Positions 15,281 through 23,924 of a stretch of 64,000 nucleotides of DNA are shown one piece after another. The position numbers were made by a program, and so were the translations under genes. This stretch comes from Halorubrum salinum (GTDB lineage: Archaea > Halobacteriota > Halobacteria > Halobacteriales > Haloferacaceae): the NCBI RefSeq assembly GCF_024494575.1, contig NZ_JANHDO010000005.1, positions 1-64,000 of the forward strand, in the 5' to 3' direction. Numbering within the stretch: position 1 is the first letter of the stretch; every line of letters starts with the position of its first letter. The notes below the pieces were generated by a model, which was given only the letters and a program-made list of their open reading frames with translations, did no database searches and had not been told where the DNA came from.

Positions 15281-15433
15281 CTAACAGTTAAGTCCCTACC
15301 CTCCAGAAGGTGTAGCTACGGAAGCACTCTCGCGGACCCGTCGCTCGCCGATGGGTCCTCTCGCAGAACAAATGCGGACCCCGAGCTAGGGACTCGGGTC
15401 CGCGTGGGCTTCCGTGAGTCAGGCACGAAAGCC

Positions 15434-15667
15434 ATGTCAGCAAACCCGTCGGGACCATATCAAAGTCCCGGCACGGCGGTTGGCGGTATCGTTCTCAACG
15501 GCGACAGCGACGCTTGTCCGGGTTGCGGTCGACCGCTCGCGAGCCACGCGCTCGACGGCGGCCGCCGCGCCATGCTGTCCCCGTGCGGCCTCGATGTCAG
15601 CGGTGTCCCCGCGAGCGACATCGTCGACGCGCTCGGCCGAACTACCTCGCAGTACCTAACCCAATGA
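15434..15667 (+). CDS. small CPGCG zinc-binding protein, 77 aa
   Basis: Translation from ATG at 15434 gives MSANPSGPYQSPGTAVGG, then CPGCGRPLASHALDGGRRAM and a third Cys (LSPCGLD). The CPGCG knuckle suggests a zinc-binding or redox site. The in-frame upstream extension is basic and unlikely. It is the first gene of a run of overlapping small genes ending in the integrase; its stop overlaps the next start (ATGA). Proteins with this CPGCGRPLxxH motif are frequent in haloarchaeal integrative elements, from memory. Confidence 0.65.
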   Translation: MSANPSGPYQSPGTAVGGIVLNGDSDACPGCGRPLASHALDGGRRAMLSPCGLDVSGVPASDIVDALGRTTSQYLTQ

Positions 15668-16005
15668 GTTCCACGACTAGCGGCACGACCGACACGCACA
15701 GCACGCCACACCACACCGATCTGTCGACATTCCAAATCGATCTCCTGACCGTGACCGCGCGGCTCGAAGCCTCGCTCACGGACGTGAAGGGGCTCGCGAT
15801 CAAGGACAGCCTCGAAGACATCTGCGGCGAGGCGGTGAACCACGGCCGGCTCTACCCCAACCTCGACGATCTCGCGGAAAGCGGGCTCATCGAGAAGGGC
15901 ACGATCGACGATCGGTCGAACTCCTACCGCGTCACCGAGTCGGGATTCCGGCTGCTCGCGGAGCGTCGTGACCACCTGGACGTCGCCGTCGACGGAGGTG
16001 CGTGA
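15664..16005 (+). CDS. winged-helix protein, PadR-like
   Basis: The 113-aa protein starts MSSTTSGTTDTHSTPHH. After a polar leader it has a PadR-like winged helix: FQIDLLTVTARLEAS, LAIKDSLEDICGEAVNHGRLYPNLDDLAESGLI, then the wing DRSNSYRVTESGFRLLAERR. PadR-type proteins are usually repressors. It overlaps the preceding zinc protein by four bases and the following gene by one base, which places it in the integrase operon as a second regulator beside the divergent repressor. Confidence 0.75.
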   Translation: MSSTTSGTTDTHSTPHHTDLSTFQIDLLTVTARLEASLTDVKGLAIKDSLEDICGEAVNHGRLYPNLDDLAESGLIEKGTIDDRSNSYRVTESGFRLLAERRDHLDVAVDGGA

Positions 16006-16418
16006 TGGCGGACAACGAGCACGCCGGAATGGTCGCGCACCAGCTCGCGAAAGCGGCGGCAGACGGCGACGAGCCGCGGGTCGTCGAGGTGCCGATCACG
16101 CTGCACCGGAACAAGCAGGGTCTGCACGCGTGGATCGATGAGGAGGCGCTCGGCGAGGAGACGGTCGAGGAGATCTCGCCCGAGATCGACATGGAGGAGA
16201 TCGAGCGCCGGCTGTTCAACCGCTTCCCGGAGGTGCTGCTCCAGAACGCGGAGGAGAACCTGACGCCGGAGTGGTGTCGCGATCCAGAAGACGCGCCGCA
16301 GGTCGCGAGCGCCGATTTCTACCCGGACGTGGGCAGGCTCGGCGGCGTCGCGATCGCGATGGACCAGCGCCTCCAGTGGGCGATGATCCCGCGCGTCGAC
16401 GGAGGTGAGTCGGCGTGA
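16005..16418 (+). CDS. acidic operon protein, 137 aa
   Basis: The product MADNEHAGMVAHQLAKAAAD is mostly helical in the first half, with a VVEVPITLHRNKQGLHAWID strand pair, a charged middle (EEISPEIDMEEIERRLFNRF) and a C-terminal part with VGRLGGVAIAMDQRLQWAMI. No known motif. The start overlaps the preceding stop (TGATG), and a GTG three bases earlier is an alternative. Its place in the overlapping set indicates a conserved role in the element, but none can be named. Confidence 0.65.
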   Translation: MADNEHAGMVAHQLAKAAADGDEPRVVEVPITLHRNKQGLHAWIDEEALGEETVEEISPEIDMEEIERRLFNRFPEVLLQNAEENLTPEWCRDPEDAPQVASADFYPDVGRLGGVAIAMDQRLQWAMIPRVDGGESA

Positions 16419-16729
16419 TCGACCTCGACGAGCTGAGCGACGAGGAGATCGAGGCGGTCGTGAACACGAAGATGTTCCAGAAGGCACTCGCGTACCGGCG
16501 TCTCTCGGACGGGATCAACGTGCTCGAAGACGAGGGACAGGTCTTCGAGTCGATGGTGAACGCGATCACAAAGCAGCACTCGCAGGTGCGGTCGGAGGAC
16601 TCGACTCGCGAATTCTTCCGCCTGTTCCGGCAGGAGGTTGAGACGTTCACCGAGGAGATGGAAGCCGAGAGCGACGGCGCGGACGCGGGTGATCTCTCGG
16701 ACATCATGGTGGACGAGGGAGAGCGATGA
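16415..16729 (+). CDS. helical operon protein, 104 aa
   Basis: From a GTG start the product reads MIDLDELSDEEIEAVVNTKM and is almost entirely helical and charged, with QSQ/KQH-type surfaces (VNAITKQHSQVRSED) and an acidic C-terminus. It overlaps both neighbours by four bases. No domain is recognised. A scaffold or nucleic-acid-associated role is only a guess. Confidence 0.65.
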   Translation: MIDLDELSDEEIEAVVNTKMFQKALAYRRLSDGINVLEDEGQVFESMVNAITKQHSQVRSEDSTREFFRLFRQEVETFTEEMEAESDGADAGDLSDIMVDEGER

Positions 16730-17034
16730 GCGGACACGGAGTCGAGCACCGTGTCGTCGACGCGGAGCGCCCACTGACGGGGGTAACGTACGGGCCCGCG
16801 GTCGACGCCGACGGCTACGTCCTCACGCTGATCACGGCGGAGGGTCCGCTCGAAGTCGAGTTCGATGAGGATGTGATGTACCTGCTCTGGACGGAGGTCC
16901 GCGGGACGCCGTGGCCGGACCCGCCGACACCGAGTGAGGCTGACCTGCTGGTGAAGCGGCTTGTCGAACTCGCGAACGGCGCGGACGAGGAGATGCTGAA
17001 AGACGCTATCCGCGCGCTCGGAGGTGAGCGGTGA
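16726..17034 (+). CDS. beta-rich operon protein, 102 aa
   Basis: The protein MSGHGVEHRVVDAERPLTGV has an N-terminal beta-rich half (VTYGPAVDADGYVLTLITAEGPLEVEF) and a C-terminal helix (ADLLVKRLVELANGADEEML). It overlaps the previous gene and the integrase by four bases each, so it is co-translated with the integrase; it could be a recombination accessory protein, but there is no sequence motif to prove this. Confidence 0.65.
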   Translation: MSGHGVEHRVVDAERPLTGVTYGPAVDADGYVLTLITAEGPLEVEFDEDVMYLLWTEVRGTPWPDPPTPSEADLLVKRLVELANGADEEMLKDAIRALGGER

Positions 17035-18056
17035 GCGACCTTCAGCCGATTACGCCGCGCGAAGCCGTGCGCCTCTACCTCGCGGATCGAGAGATGGAGC
17101 TGTCGGAGAAGAGCCAGGAGAACCACCGCTACCGGTTGGACTCGTGGATCGCGTTCTGTGACGAGCAGGGTATCGAGAACATGAACGAGGTCACCGGGCG
17201 GACGATCCACGAGTTCCGGATCTGGCGGTCGGACGGCGAAGGCGACGACTACGATGAGGTCGCGAAGGTCACGCTGAAGGGTGTCCTCGCAACGCTCCGG
17301 GTCTTCTTGGAGTTCTGTGCGAGCATCGATGCTGTCGAGGAGGGGCTTCGAGAGCGCGTTCGAGTTCCTAAGCTGAACTCCGAAGAGATCTCTCGCAACG
17401 AGAAGCTCGGAGAAGCGAACGCCGAGGAGATGCTGACGTACTTGGAGCAGTTCCGGTACGCCAGCCGCGAACACGCGATTCTCTCGATCCTCTGGCACAC
17501 CGGAATCCGGCTCGGTACGCTCCGGTCGTTCGATGTCGACGATCTGGACACCGACGAACGCTGTCTCGATATCTGTCACCGACCGGATCAGGGGACGCCG
17601 TTGAAGAACGGGAGTGCAGCGGAGCGCTCGATCGCACTCGGCGAGTACGATGTTGGTGTCCTGCAAGACTACATCGAGTACAACCGACCGGACGTGACCG
17701 ACGAGTACGGCCGGGAGCCGCTGTTCGCGAGCACGCATGGTCGCCTGTCAGAGTCGCCGATTCGGCTGACTGCCTACCGGTGGACGCAGCCCTGTCGATG
17801 GGGAGACTGTCCCCACGACGAGGATCCGAACACCTGCGAGTTCCGGAAGCGCGAGCAGCTGCGCGATTGCCCGTCGTCGAGATCTCCACACGGTATCCGC
17901 CGTGGTGCGATCACGAAGCATCTCCGCGACGGGACGCCGGAGGAGGTCGTTTCGGACCGGATGAACAGTTCGCGCGACGTGATCGAGCAGCACTACGACG
18001 AGCGGTCGGAGCGCGAGAAGATGCGGAACCGACGAGACCTGATCAAGGACCTATGA
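17031..18056 (+). CDS. tyrosine-type site-specific integrase
   Basis: The 341-aa product has an N-terminal SAM-like core-binding domain (about 5-110, EAVRLYLADREMEL) and a catalytic domain with Arg in HTGIRLGTLR (R160), Lys192 in GTPLKNG, H287-x-x-R290 (HGIRRGA) and Tyr322 in EQHYDE. The second box-III His is replaced (MNSSRD). A four-cysteine insert (C255, C260, C269, C280) may bind zinc, as in other haloarchaeal integrases. It catalyses integration and excision of the element. It starts with GTG overlapping the previous gene. A tRNA-like 3'-end sequence lies 111 bases past its stop. Confidence 0.9.
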   Translation: MSDLQPITPREAVRLYLADREMELSEKSQENHRYRLDSWIAFCDEQGIENMNEVTGRTIHEFRIWRSDGEGDDYDEVAKVTLKGVLATLRVFLEFCASIDAVEEGLRERVRVPKLNSEEISRNEKLGEANAEEMLTYLEQFRYASREHAILSILWHTGIRLGTLRSFDVDDLDTDERCLDICHRPDQGTPLKNGSAAERSIALGEYDVGVLQDYIEYNRPDVTDEYGREPLFASTHGRLSESPIRLTAYRWTQPCRWGDCPHDEDPNTCEFRKREQLRDCPSSRSPHGIRRGAITKHLRDGTPEEVVSDRMNSSRDVIEQHYDERSEREKMRNRRDLIKDL

Positions 18057-18166
18057 AACACTACACTCAGCAGCACATCGACACAGACGGTACCGCCCAG
18101 AAGCTGCTCTCCCCGCGAGTCCATAATTCTGCGCCGCGAGCACCATCGCGAGTGGCGCAAATTCTC

Positions 18167-18186
18167 AGCGGGCGGGATTTGAACCC
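18167..18186 (-). other. tRNA 3'-end-like remnant, probable attachment site
   Basis: Read on the minus strand, GGGTTCAAATCCCGCCCGCT is a T-loop (TTCAAAT) with one complete arm plus acceptor-like bases. The sequence on the other side of the T-loop (CTGGTA, preceded by a GCGAGC-rich repeat) does not complete a tRNA. Placed just beyond the integrase stop, it fits the tRNA 3' fragment left at one end of an integrated element. Confidence 0.55.
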
Positions 18187-18326
18187 TACCAGTCGCGCGC
18201 AGCGAGCGAAGCGAGCGAGCACGTCTGGTTCTGGTCCAAATCCCCGCGAGTCCACTCACTTCGTTCGTTTCCCGCCTTTCCTAGCGTTTCACTTGGCGCG
18301 GGTCGTCCACGTCTCCCAGATGTCGC

Positions 18327-18689
18327 CTAGTCGCCGAGCACGCCGCCTATCGCTCCGGCCAGCGCCGAGTCGACGGCGAGTAGGAGGGTTACGAAGAGGC
18401 CCACGACGAGGACGCCAGCACCGCCGAGCAGGCTCCCGAGCGGTCCACCGACGAGCCCGACGAGCCCGCCGATCACGGCCAGCGTCAGCGTGACGACGAC
18501 GCCGCCGACGGAACCCGCGAGCAGCCCGTGCCAGAGGCCGGATCCGAGTCCGCCGCCCGCGACGTAGCCGGCCACGAATCCACCGATCAGTCCCGCCCCG
18601 ACGTGACCGACAATCGGGGCGAACGTCGCGAGCAGTCCGGCGACGATCATCACGACGAACCCGTAGCCGACGGCGCGCCAGTTAGTCAT
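18327..18689 (-). CDS. Gly-rich membrane protein, DUF5518-like
   Basis: From the ATG at 18689 the 120-aa product (MTNWRAVGYGFVVMIVAGLL) has four hydrophobic helices with many glycines (GHVGAGLIGGFVAGYVAGGG and GGLVGLVGGPLGSLLGGAG). This matches the general look of haloarchaeal DUF5518 proteins. The longer frame upstream to 18788 is basic and rejected. Function unknown. It is the first gene right of the integrase/attachment site, so it probably belongs to the core chromosome. Confidence 0.65.
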   Translation of the reverse strand: MTNWRAVGYGFVVMIVAGLLATFAPIVGHVGAGLIGGFVAGYVAGGGLGSGLWHGLLAGSVGGVVVTLTLAVIGGLVGLVGGPLGSLLGGAGVLVVGLFVTLLLAVDSALAGAIGGVLGD

Positions 18690-18820
18690 GCGGTCCCTCC
18701 ACGGGGCGCGTACAAAAGCCTCTCGCGGTCCGGCGGTCGAGGCGTCGACGCTCTCCGGGCTCATAGCCGACATCGACGCCCCGACCACGATTTATGTCGG
18801 TCCGACTCGAAACGAGTGGT

Positions 18821-19780
18821 ATGCCCTCCGGACGGAGCGCCCCGACGACGAGCGTGCGAACTGGCTCCGCCGCCCCGTCGCGTGACGAGATACCAGAAGT
18901 CGACGGCGCGGCCACCGGCACGGTCGAGTGGGGTCCGGTCAGATACGACCGGCTCCGTTCTGTGACCCTCGGGGTCGCCGCCGTGATCGCCGCGGCGGTC
19001 GTCACGGCTCTCGCTGCGCTGGGTCTCGCCCTCGTGGGGGGACTCACGGCCGGCGGCGCCGAGAGCGCCTCCTCGATCGGAGCGTCCGCGATCGCGCTCG
19101 GCGTGCTCCTAGTCGCGGCGACGGTGATCTCGCTGGTGCCGGTCGTAGCAGTCGCACGCTCGGAGTGGTCGACCGAGTCCGGATCGCTGCGAGAGGTGAT
19201 CGACCTCTCGTCGCTTCGACCGCGGTGGATCCTCGGCGGTGGTGTCGCCGCAGTCGGGCTATTCGCGGCCGTTCCGATGGACGTCGGCGGCGCGCTCTGG
19301 CCGCTCGCGTCGGTGCTCTTCGTGCTTCCTCAGCTCCTCCGGTCCGGGGGGACGACGGTGCGCGTTGACCCGGACGAACCGACGGTCGAGCGAGAGAACC
19401 ACGCGACCGATCGAACTCGACGCGACGACTTACGCGCCGTCGTCCGGACGCGTCGGCTCGACCTCCCGGGAGTGGAGACGACGCTCTTCCTGCTCGCGTA
19501 CCGCGGGAACGCGTGGTACCGGTCGACGCCGTGGCTGATCGTTCCAGACGAACTGGCCGACGCGGTCGAATCGGCCCTCGACGATGCACTCTCTCGCGGC
19601 GACGGCCCCGAGCGGGCGACAGTGCCAGAGCGCGTCACCCTCGCGCTGCTCGGGTCGGCTTCGCTCGTCGTCGGCGTCGTGATCGCCGTCGCGTCCGGCG
19701 AGGGGGCCGCCGGGCTGTTTCTGGCGCTCCTGACCGCGCCCCTCAGCCTCCTGTTTCTCGCGCTCGCGGCGCGGCTGTGA
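18821..19780 (+). CDS. membrane protein of unknown function, ~319 aa
   Basis: Starting at ATG 18821 (MPSGRSAPTTSVRTGSA), the product has a polar head, hydrophobic helices at about residues 50-75, 90-112 and 137-165, and a ~100-residue soluble domain (DPDEPTVERENHATDRTRRDDL, then a beta-rich part with VETTLFLLAYRGNAWYRSTPW). Two C-terminal helices follow (~265-315). An earlier ATG at 18794 is possible. The arrangement suggests a membrane-anchored cytoplasmic domain. No family recognised; it is divergent from the DUF5518-like gene. Confidence 0.6.
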   Translation: MPSGRSAPTTSVRTGSAAPSRDEIPEVDGAATGTVEWGPVRYDRLRSVTLGVAAVIAAAVVTALAALGLALVGGLTAGGAESASSIGASAIALGVLLVAATVISLVPVVAVARSEWSTESGSLREVIDLSSLRPRWILGGGVAAVGLFAAVPMDVGGALWPLASVLFVLPQLLRSGGTTVRVDPDEPTVERENHATDRTRRDDLRAVVRTRRLDLPGVETTLFLLAYRGNAWYRSTPWLIVPDELADAVESALDDALSRGDGPERATVPERVTLALLGSASLVVGVVIAVASGEGAAGLFLALLTAPLSLLFLALAARL

Positions 19781-19809
19781 CTCAAGTACCGCCCCACCGT
19801 AGCGGAGGC

Positions 19810-20106
19810 ATGGACAGGCGCCGGCTCGAACGGGAACTGGCGGACGCGTTCGGTGGGACCCCGGAAGCGAGACGGGCCGTCGCCCGCGCGGCGACCGACC
19901 TCGCCGACTCGGGGCAACCCTCTCGCGACCGCGGACACGCGCTCACCGTGCCCGGGGTGGTCGCGAACCTCGAAGACGCGCCCGACGGGCTGTCGGTCGT
20001 CGACCGCTGGAACTGGTGGATCGGAGCGCTCGACGTCGCGTACGGCGGGTACGACTACTTCGCGGTCCGAGTCGTCGCGGACGACGACGGCGGAAACCGC
20101 CGGTAG
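19810..20106 (+). CDS. conserved-looking small acidic protein, 98 aa
   Basis: The protein MDRRRLERELADAFGGTPEA begins with a helical region (RRAVARAATDLADSG), followed by LTVPGVVANLEDAPDGLSVVDRWNWWIGALDVAYGGYDYF. The Trp/Tyr-rich WNWWIGALDVAYGG block looks like a conserved core. The ATG lies 30 bases past the preceding gene on the same strand. The longer upstream frame is an overlap artefact. Function unknown. Confidence 0.6.
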   Translation: MDRRRLERELADAFGGTPEARRAVARAATDLADSGQPSRDRGHALTVPGVVANLEDAPDGLSVVDRWNWWIGALDVAYGGYDYFAVRVVADDDGGNRR

Positions 20107-20226
20107 CCGGAGAGTTCGGACGACGCGTCGGCTTACACACTTCCGGAAGACGGCGTGACGCGACCACTTTCAGTTTCACTCTGCGGATGGCTCGCTTATA
20201 CTGGTGGTGCGCTCCTCGAGTCGAAC

Positions 20227-20403
20227 ATGAGCGTGAGCAGCGATGACGGCCCGCGGTACGCGACCGCGACGCGTGTGGACGTCACCGACTGTCGAACGGA
20301 TCGCATCGCGGACCGGATCAGAGCCAACCGCGTCCGCGGAAGCGAGGTCCACTTAGAGCGACGCGGCGGCCGGGCGTTCCTCGTCACGACGCCGACGACA
20401 TAG
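20227..20403 (+). CDS. small protein, 58 aa
   Basis: From ATG 20227 the product reads MSVSSDDGPRYATATRVDVTDCRTD and is short, with a basic helix (RIADRIRANRVRG) and a strand (FLVTT). Its stop lies inside a 16-bp tandem repeat. A TATA-like CTTATAC about 30 bases upstream supports expression. Could be a small DNA-binding protein; no family. Confidence 0.4.
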   Translation: MSVSSDDGPRYATATRVDVTDCRTDRIADRIRANRVRGSEVHLERRGGRAFLVTTPTT

Positions 20404-20432
20404 CACGCCGACGACATAGCACGCCGACGACA
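20389..20432 (+). repeat. 16-bp tandem repeat, 2.75 copies
   Basis: ACGCCGACGACATAGC is repeated at 20389-20404 and 20405-20420, and 12 bases of it again from 20421. It duplicates the stop codon region of the preceding small ORF. Likely replication slippage. Confidence 0.7.
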
Positions 20433-20503
20433 GTGGCGTCGAGTGTGGGCACTCCGGCGAACATCCGGTCGTGATCCGTAGCCGGTCTAAGAGGGAGATC
20501 CGG

Positions 20504-21571
20504 TCAGTCGTCGGCCGCCATCGGCGCTTGCACCGCGCCACCATCGGAGAGGAGACTGTCGAGTCCCACTCCGAGCGTCTCGTTCGTGCGGGCGACCGAC
20601 TCCGCGCGGGACACGTCCGTCGCGAGCGTGCGGACCGCGTCGACGTTCTCGGGGACCACGTCGGCCTCCTGGTGGACGTTCTGGAACAGGTACAGGTCCC
20701 GACCCTCGACGCTCACGGACTCCTCCCAGACGCAGTTCTCCCAGAGGTCGCCCCGCGGTCGTCCCAGGTCTGAGGCGTAGTCTTTGAGCGTTCCCGCCCC
20801 GTCGATACCGGCGCGTTCGGGGATCTGAAATACGCGAGACTGCTCGGAAAGCAAGTCCCGGACGGTCGCGGCCGACGGCTCCGCCTCGAGCGTGACGTTG
20901 ACGCTGTGGGTGTGCATCCCGGTCACGGGCGCTTTGAGCGCCGCGGTGTCGATGTCGATGTCGGGGAGGATCTCGTTGACGTCCGGGCCGTGGTGTGAGG
21001 GAACCGTCGCCGGGTCCGGGATCACGTCGTTTATCGGACCCCGGTCTGTCTCGCTCGGATCGCCGCCGCGGCGGACGAGCGTGACGCGAGCCTTTTCGAC
21101 CCCGAACTCCTCGTCGAGCGGCGCGAGGATGCGCGAGAGGCCTGTGGAGTTACACGAAACGACGCGGAGGGAGTCCGCACCGGTCACCTCGTCGCCGCTC
21201 GCGCGGGCGTTGAACGAGGCGTCGGCGATGTCCGCGTCCTCGCCGCCCTGATATACGGCGGGGACGTCGTGTGCCTCGTATACCGGGCGATTCTGTTCGC
21301 CGATCCCGGAGGGTGCGCAGTCGACGATCACGTCGACGCCGTCGAGCAGGTCGCTGAGAGTCCCGGAGACGCCGAGTCCGGCCGTCTCGAACTCGTCGGC
21401 GCGGTCGTCGATCGCGGCGTACAGGTCGTACCCCCGCCGGATCGCCGCTTCCGCACCGTAGTCGGGACTGGTCTTCGTCACGCCCACGAGTTCCATGTCG
21501 GGTTGGGCCGCGATCGCGTCCGCGACCCGCTTGCCGATCGTACCGTACCCGTTGACGCCCACGCGTGTCAT
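20504..21571 (-). CDS. gapB: type II (archaeal) glyceraldehyde-3-phosphate dehydrogenase
   Basis: The 355-aa product has the archaeal GAPDH start [20 protein letters not shown] (Rossmann glycine motif) and the catalytic Cys140 in [12 protein letters not shown], then [16 protein letters not shown] and the substrate domain with [14 protein letters not shown]. It converts glyceraldehyde-3-phosphate to 1,3-bisphosphoglycerate with NAD(P); the archaeal type II enzyme works mainly in gluconeogenesis in haloarchaea. The ATG at 21571 gives the canonical N-terminus; an upstream ATG at 21598 is not needed. It lies alone, with an AT-rich promoter region between it and trpS. Confidence 0.92.
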   Translation of the reverse strand: MTRVGVNGYGTIGKRVADAIAAQPDMELVGVTKTSPDYGAEAAIRRGYDLYAAIDDRADEFETAGLGVSGTLSDLLDGVDVIVDCAPSGIGEQNRPVYEAHDVPAVYQGGEDADIADASFNARASGDEVTGADSLRVVSCNSTGLSRILAPLDEEFGVEKARVTLVRRGGDPSETDRGPINDVIPDPATVPSHHGPDVNEILPDIDIDTAALKAPVTGMHTHSVNVTLEAEPSAATVRDLLSEQSRVFQIPERAGIDGAGTLKDYASDLGRPRGDLWENCVWEESVSVEGRDLYLFQNVHQEADVVPENVDAVRTLATDVSRAESVARTNETLGVGLDSLLSDGGAVQAPMAADD

Positions 21572-21711
21572 ATCTCCTATTCGAGCGGGGTCCCGCATAA
21601 TGTTTTCGAGAACCGCAAATCGAAATTAACTACGGCATGAGTAATCCGTCGGTTAATTCGACGCCGATCCGGAGCGGACGTAAATAACTACGTTCCGAAA
21701 CGAAGTAGTAT

Positions 21712-23310
21712 CTAGTGTTCGCCGCCGGTCCCGCGCCGGTCCGAGTCGAGATCGATATCGAGGTCGTCGAGCAGGGCCTCAGCCTCCTCGCGCTTCGCTT
21801 GGTGGTCTTCGAGGAACTCGCGCATCAGATCGGCCGCCTGTTCTTTACAACCGCCACAGAGGCGTTCGCCGTTGACGCACTCGGAGTAGACGGTCTTCGT
21901 CAGTTCGTCGTCGTCGCCGGCGAGCAGATAGGCGTACAGCTCGTAGACGGGACACTCGTCGGCCTCGCCGCCTCTTTCACGCTGCTCGTCGGCCGTGTCG
22001 CGCCCGCCCGTCGTCGCCGCCTTCACCTTGTCGTAGCCGTCCTCGGGGTCGTCTAAAAGCGAGATGTGGCTCGCGGGGACAGAGGATGACATCTTCCCGC
22101 CGGTGAGCCCGGTCATGAACCGGTGGTAGATCGAGGAGGGCTGCCGAAACCCGAACCCGCCCGTATCGATCTCGACCTCCCGCGCGAGCGACTCGGCCTC
22201 GCCCCGTGTGAGATCGAAGGCGTCGACGTGTCCCTCGAAGACGCGCTTTTCACCGTCGACGGCCTCGATGAGCGCCTCGAACGCCTCTTCGGTGGCGTTT
22301 CGATCGAAGAAGCGAACTCGCGGCCGGAGCGGTTCTTTCCCGCCGGCGCGAAGCTTGTCCAGCGCGCTCTGCTTCGCCGCCGTCAGGTCCACGCTCTCGC
22401 GGTCGGCCTCTGGCGGCTCGTAGTCCGCGAGCCAGTCGGCGGCGTCCTCACAGCGCACGTCGGTCTCCGCGTCGTCGGCGTCGTCGGCGAGCGCGTCGTA
22501 CGCCGCCCGCACGAGCCGTCGCTCGTCGTCGTCGAGCTCGAAGCTCGCGAACGCCTCGCTCACCTTGAAGTAGCGTACCCGAGTCGCGAGGTCGCGAGTG
22601 AGTCGCACGTGCGGGTCCTGGTCGGGACCGACCGGGATCACCGTGGGCTTCGGCTCGTCGACGAGCTGGGGGTAGAGGATGTCGGCCGTCTGGGTCACGA
22701 CGCTTTGCATGTGTGAGATGTTCGTCTCGCCGTCGAAGCCGTAGATCGCTTCGAACTCGGAGAAGTTCGCCTTCGAGCCGAGTTCGAACCCCAAATCTTG
22801 GACCGCGCGGTTGTCGGACTGCCGGTAGAGTTCTCCCTCCTCGGCGTCGAAGCCGAGCGCCAAAAGCGACAGCAAGTAGTTCCGGGCGTGCTCGTCGATC
22901 TCGTCCCACGACATCCCGCGCGCGGAGTGCGCCTCCAGATCCGCGATCAGCCCGAAGGCGTCCGCACCCTGCCGCTGGTGCCAGATGATCTCGTCGAAGA
23001 CGAGCTTGTGGCCGATGTGCGGATCGCCCGTCGGCATGAACCCAGAGAGCGCGGCGAACGGCTCGTCGTTCGCCATCGCCTCCGCGACCGCGCCGTACTC
23101 GCGGTGGCCGAAGATGACGCCGCGTCGCATCAGGTAGTGCGGATCGGTCACGTCGTCGGCGACGTCGTCGAACGCCTCGATGCCGAACTCCGCGAACAGG
23201 TCGGCGTAGTCGCCGACCGACGCCGACCCCCACGGGTCGAGCGCGACGTCCTCGCTCGGTTCGCCGTCCGCGCGCTCGTTCCCGCCGTCATCGGGGGTGT
23301 CCTCGTCCAT
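21712..23310 (-). CDS. trpS: tryptophanyl-tRNA synthetase
   Basis: This 532-aa class I synthetase has the archaeal/eukaryal TrpRS layout: the HIGH-like motif in GFMPTGDPHIGHK, the substrate pocket SDNRAVQDLGFELGSKANFSEF, PVGPDQDPHVRLTRD, and the KMSKS-type loop TGGKMSSSVPAS. It charges tRNA-Trp in the cytoplasm. The acidic N-terminal ~45 residues are a haloadaptive extension. The ATG at 23310 is chosen because the upstream reading is Arg-rich. A C-terminal CGGCK motif (near ECVNGERLCGGCKEQ) could bind metal. Confidence 0.95.
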   Translation of the reverse strand: MDEDTPDDGGNERADGEPSEDVALDPWGSASVGDYADLFAEFGIEAFDDVADDVTDPHYLMRRGVIFGHREYGAVAEAMANDEPFAALSGFMPTGDPHIGHKLVFDEIIWHQRQGADAFGLIADLEAHSARGMSWDEIDEHARNYLLSLLALGFDAEEGELYRQSDNRAVQDLGFELGSKANFSEFEAIYGFDGETNISHMQSVVTQTADILYPQLVDEPKPTVIPVGPDQDPHVRLTRDLATRVRYFKVSEAFASFELDDDERRLVRAAYDALADDADDAETDVRCEDAADWLADYEPPEADRESVDLTAAKQSALDKLRAGGKEPLRPRVRFFDRNATEEAFEALIEAVDGEKRVFEGHVDAFDLTRGEAESLAREVEIDTGGFGFRQPSSIYHRFMTGLTGGKMSSSVPASHISLLDDPEDGYDKVKAATTGGRDTADEQRERGGEADECPVYELYAYLLAGDDDELTKTVYSECVNGERLCGGCKEQAADLMREFLEDHQAKREEAEALLDDLDIDLDSDRRGTGGEH

Positions 23311-23378
23311 ACCCCTCCTCCCGTCGGTCGATGCAAAAACCGTTCGCTTGCGCCCGTCGCGACAGACCGCGGTGGGGC

Positions 23379-23924
23379 TCACCCGCGCAACGCGGCCATC
23401 CGAGCGGCGACTCGCACCGCCGTCGCCGCAGACGCCACCCACCCGCCGACCACGAGCAGGGTCGCGACGAGGAGCGACCACTCACCGCCGGCAGCCCAGA
23501 TCGGGAAGGCCGCCGTCGGCTCGACGACGCCCCAACCGGCCCCCGCCGCGAGCGCGTCTGACCCGCCCGCCGCCCCGGTCTTCCCACCTCCGTCCCCGAG
23601 TCCGGCGACCGCGACCGCCGCGAGTCCGGCGGCCGGCGGGATCGACGCTCCGATCGCGACGAGCGCGAACGCCGCGGCTCGGACGGCTCGGCGCCGCCGG
23701 CCGCCGCTTCGTCTCCGCCGCGGCCGCGCCCGACCGGACCGGCGGCGACCACGCGAGCGGCACCGGAGCCGGCGGTCGGTCGGCCGTCTCCGGGCGTTCG
23801 TCCGTCGTCGTTCGGTGGTCCGTCGGTGGCCGTGTGTCCGGTGTCGGCCGCGTGGTCGCCGCCGGCCGTCCTCGGACCGGCCGCCGATCCCCGGGTTCCG
23901 GCCGGCTCTCCGTTGGCGTCGCAT
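23379..23924 (-). CDS. probable membrane protein, N-terminus uncertain
   Basis: The C-terminal ~100 residues of this frame (AAFALVAIGASIPPAAGLAA, then GEWSLLVATLLVVGGWVASA) look like two membrane helices of a real haloarchaeal protein ending at 23379. Upstream the same frame turns into an Arg-rich stretch unlike a haloarchaeal protein, while a neighbouring frame between ~23700 and 23950 reads acidic and Gly/Pro-rich. A frameshift, a sequence error or an unusual start is therefore possible. The 5' end given is the only ATG in frame. Confidence 0.35.
   Translation of the reverse strand: MRRQRRAGRNPGIGGRSEDGRRRPRGRHRTHGHRRTTERRRTNARRRPTDRRLRCRSRGRRRSGRARPRRRRSGGRRRRAVRAAAFALVAIGASIPPAAGLAAVAVAGLGDGGGKTGAAGGSDALAAGAGWGVVEPTAAFPIWAAGGEWSLLVATLLVVGGWVASAATAVRVAARMAALRG

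Noticed and set aside
17993-18259. Minus-strand frames across the region after the integrase
   Set aside because: They run through the tRNA-like remnant and GCGAGC-rich repeat; such frames are artefacts of the attachment site.
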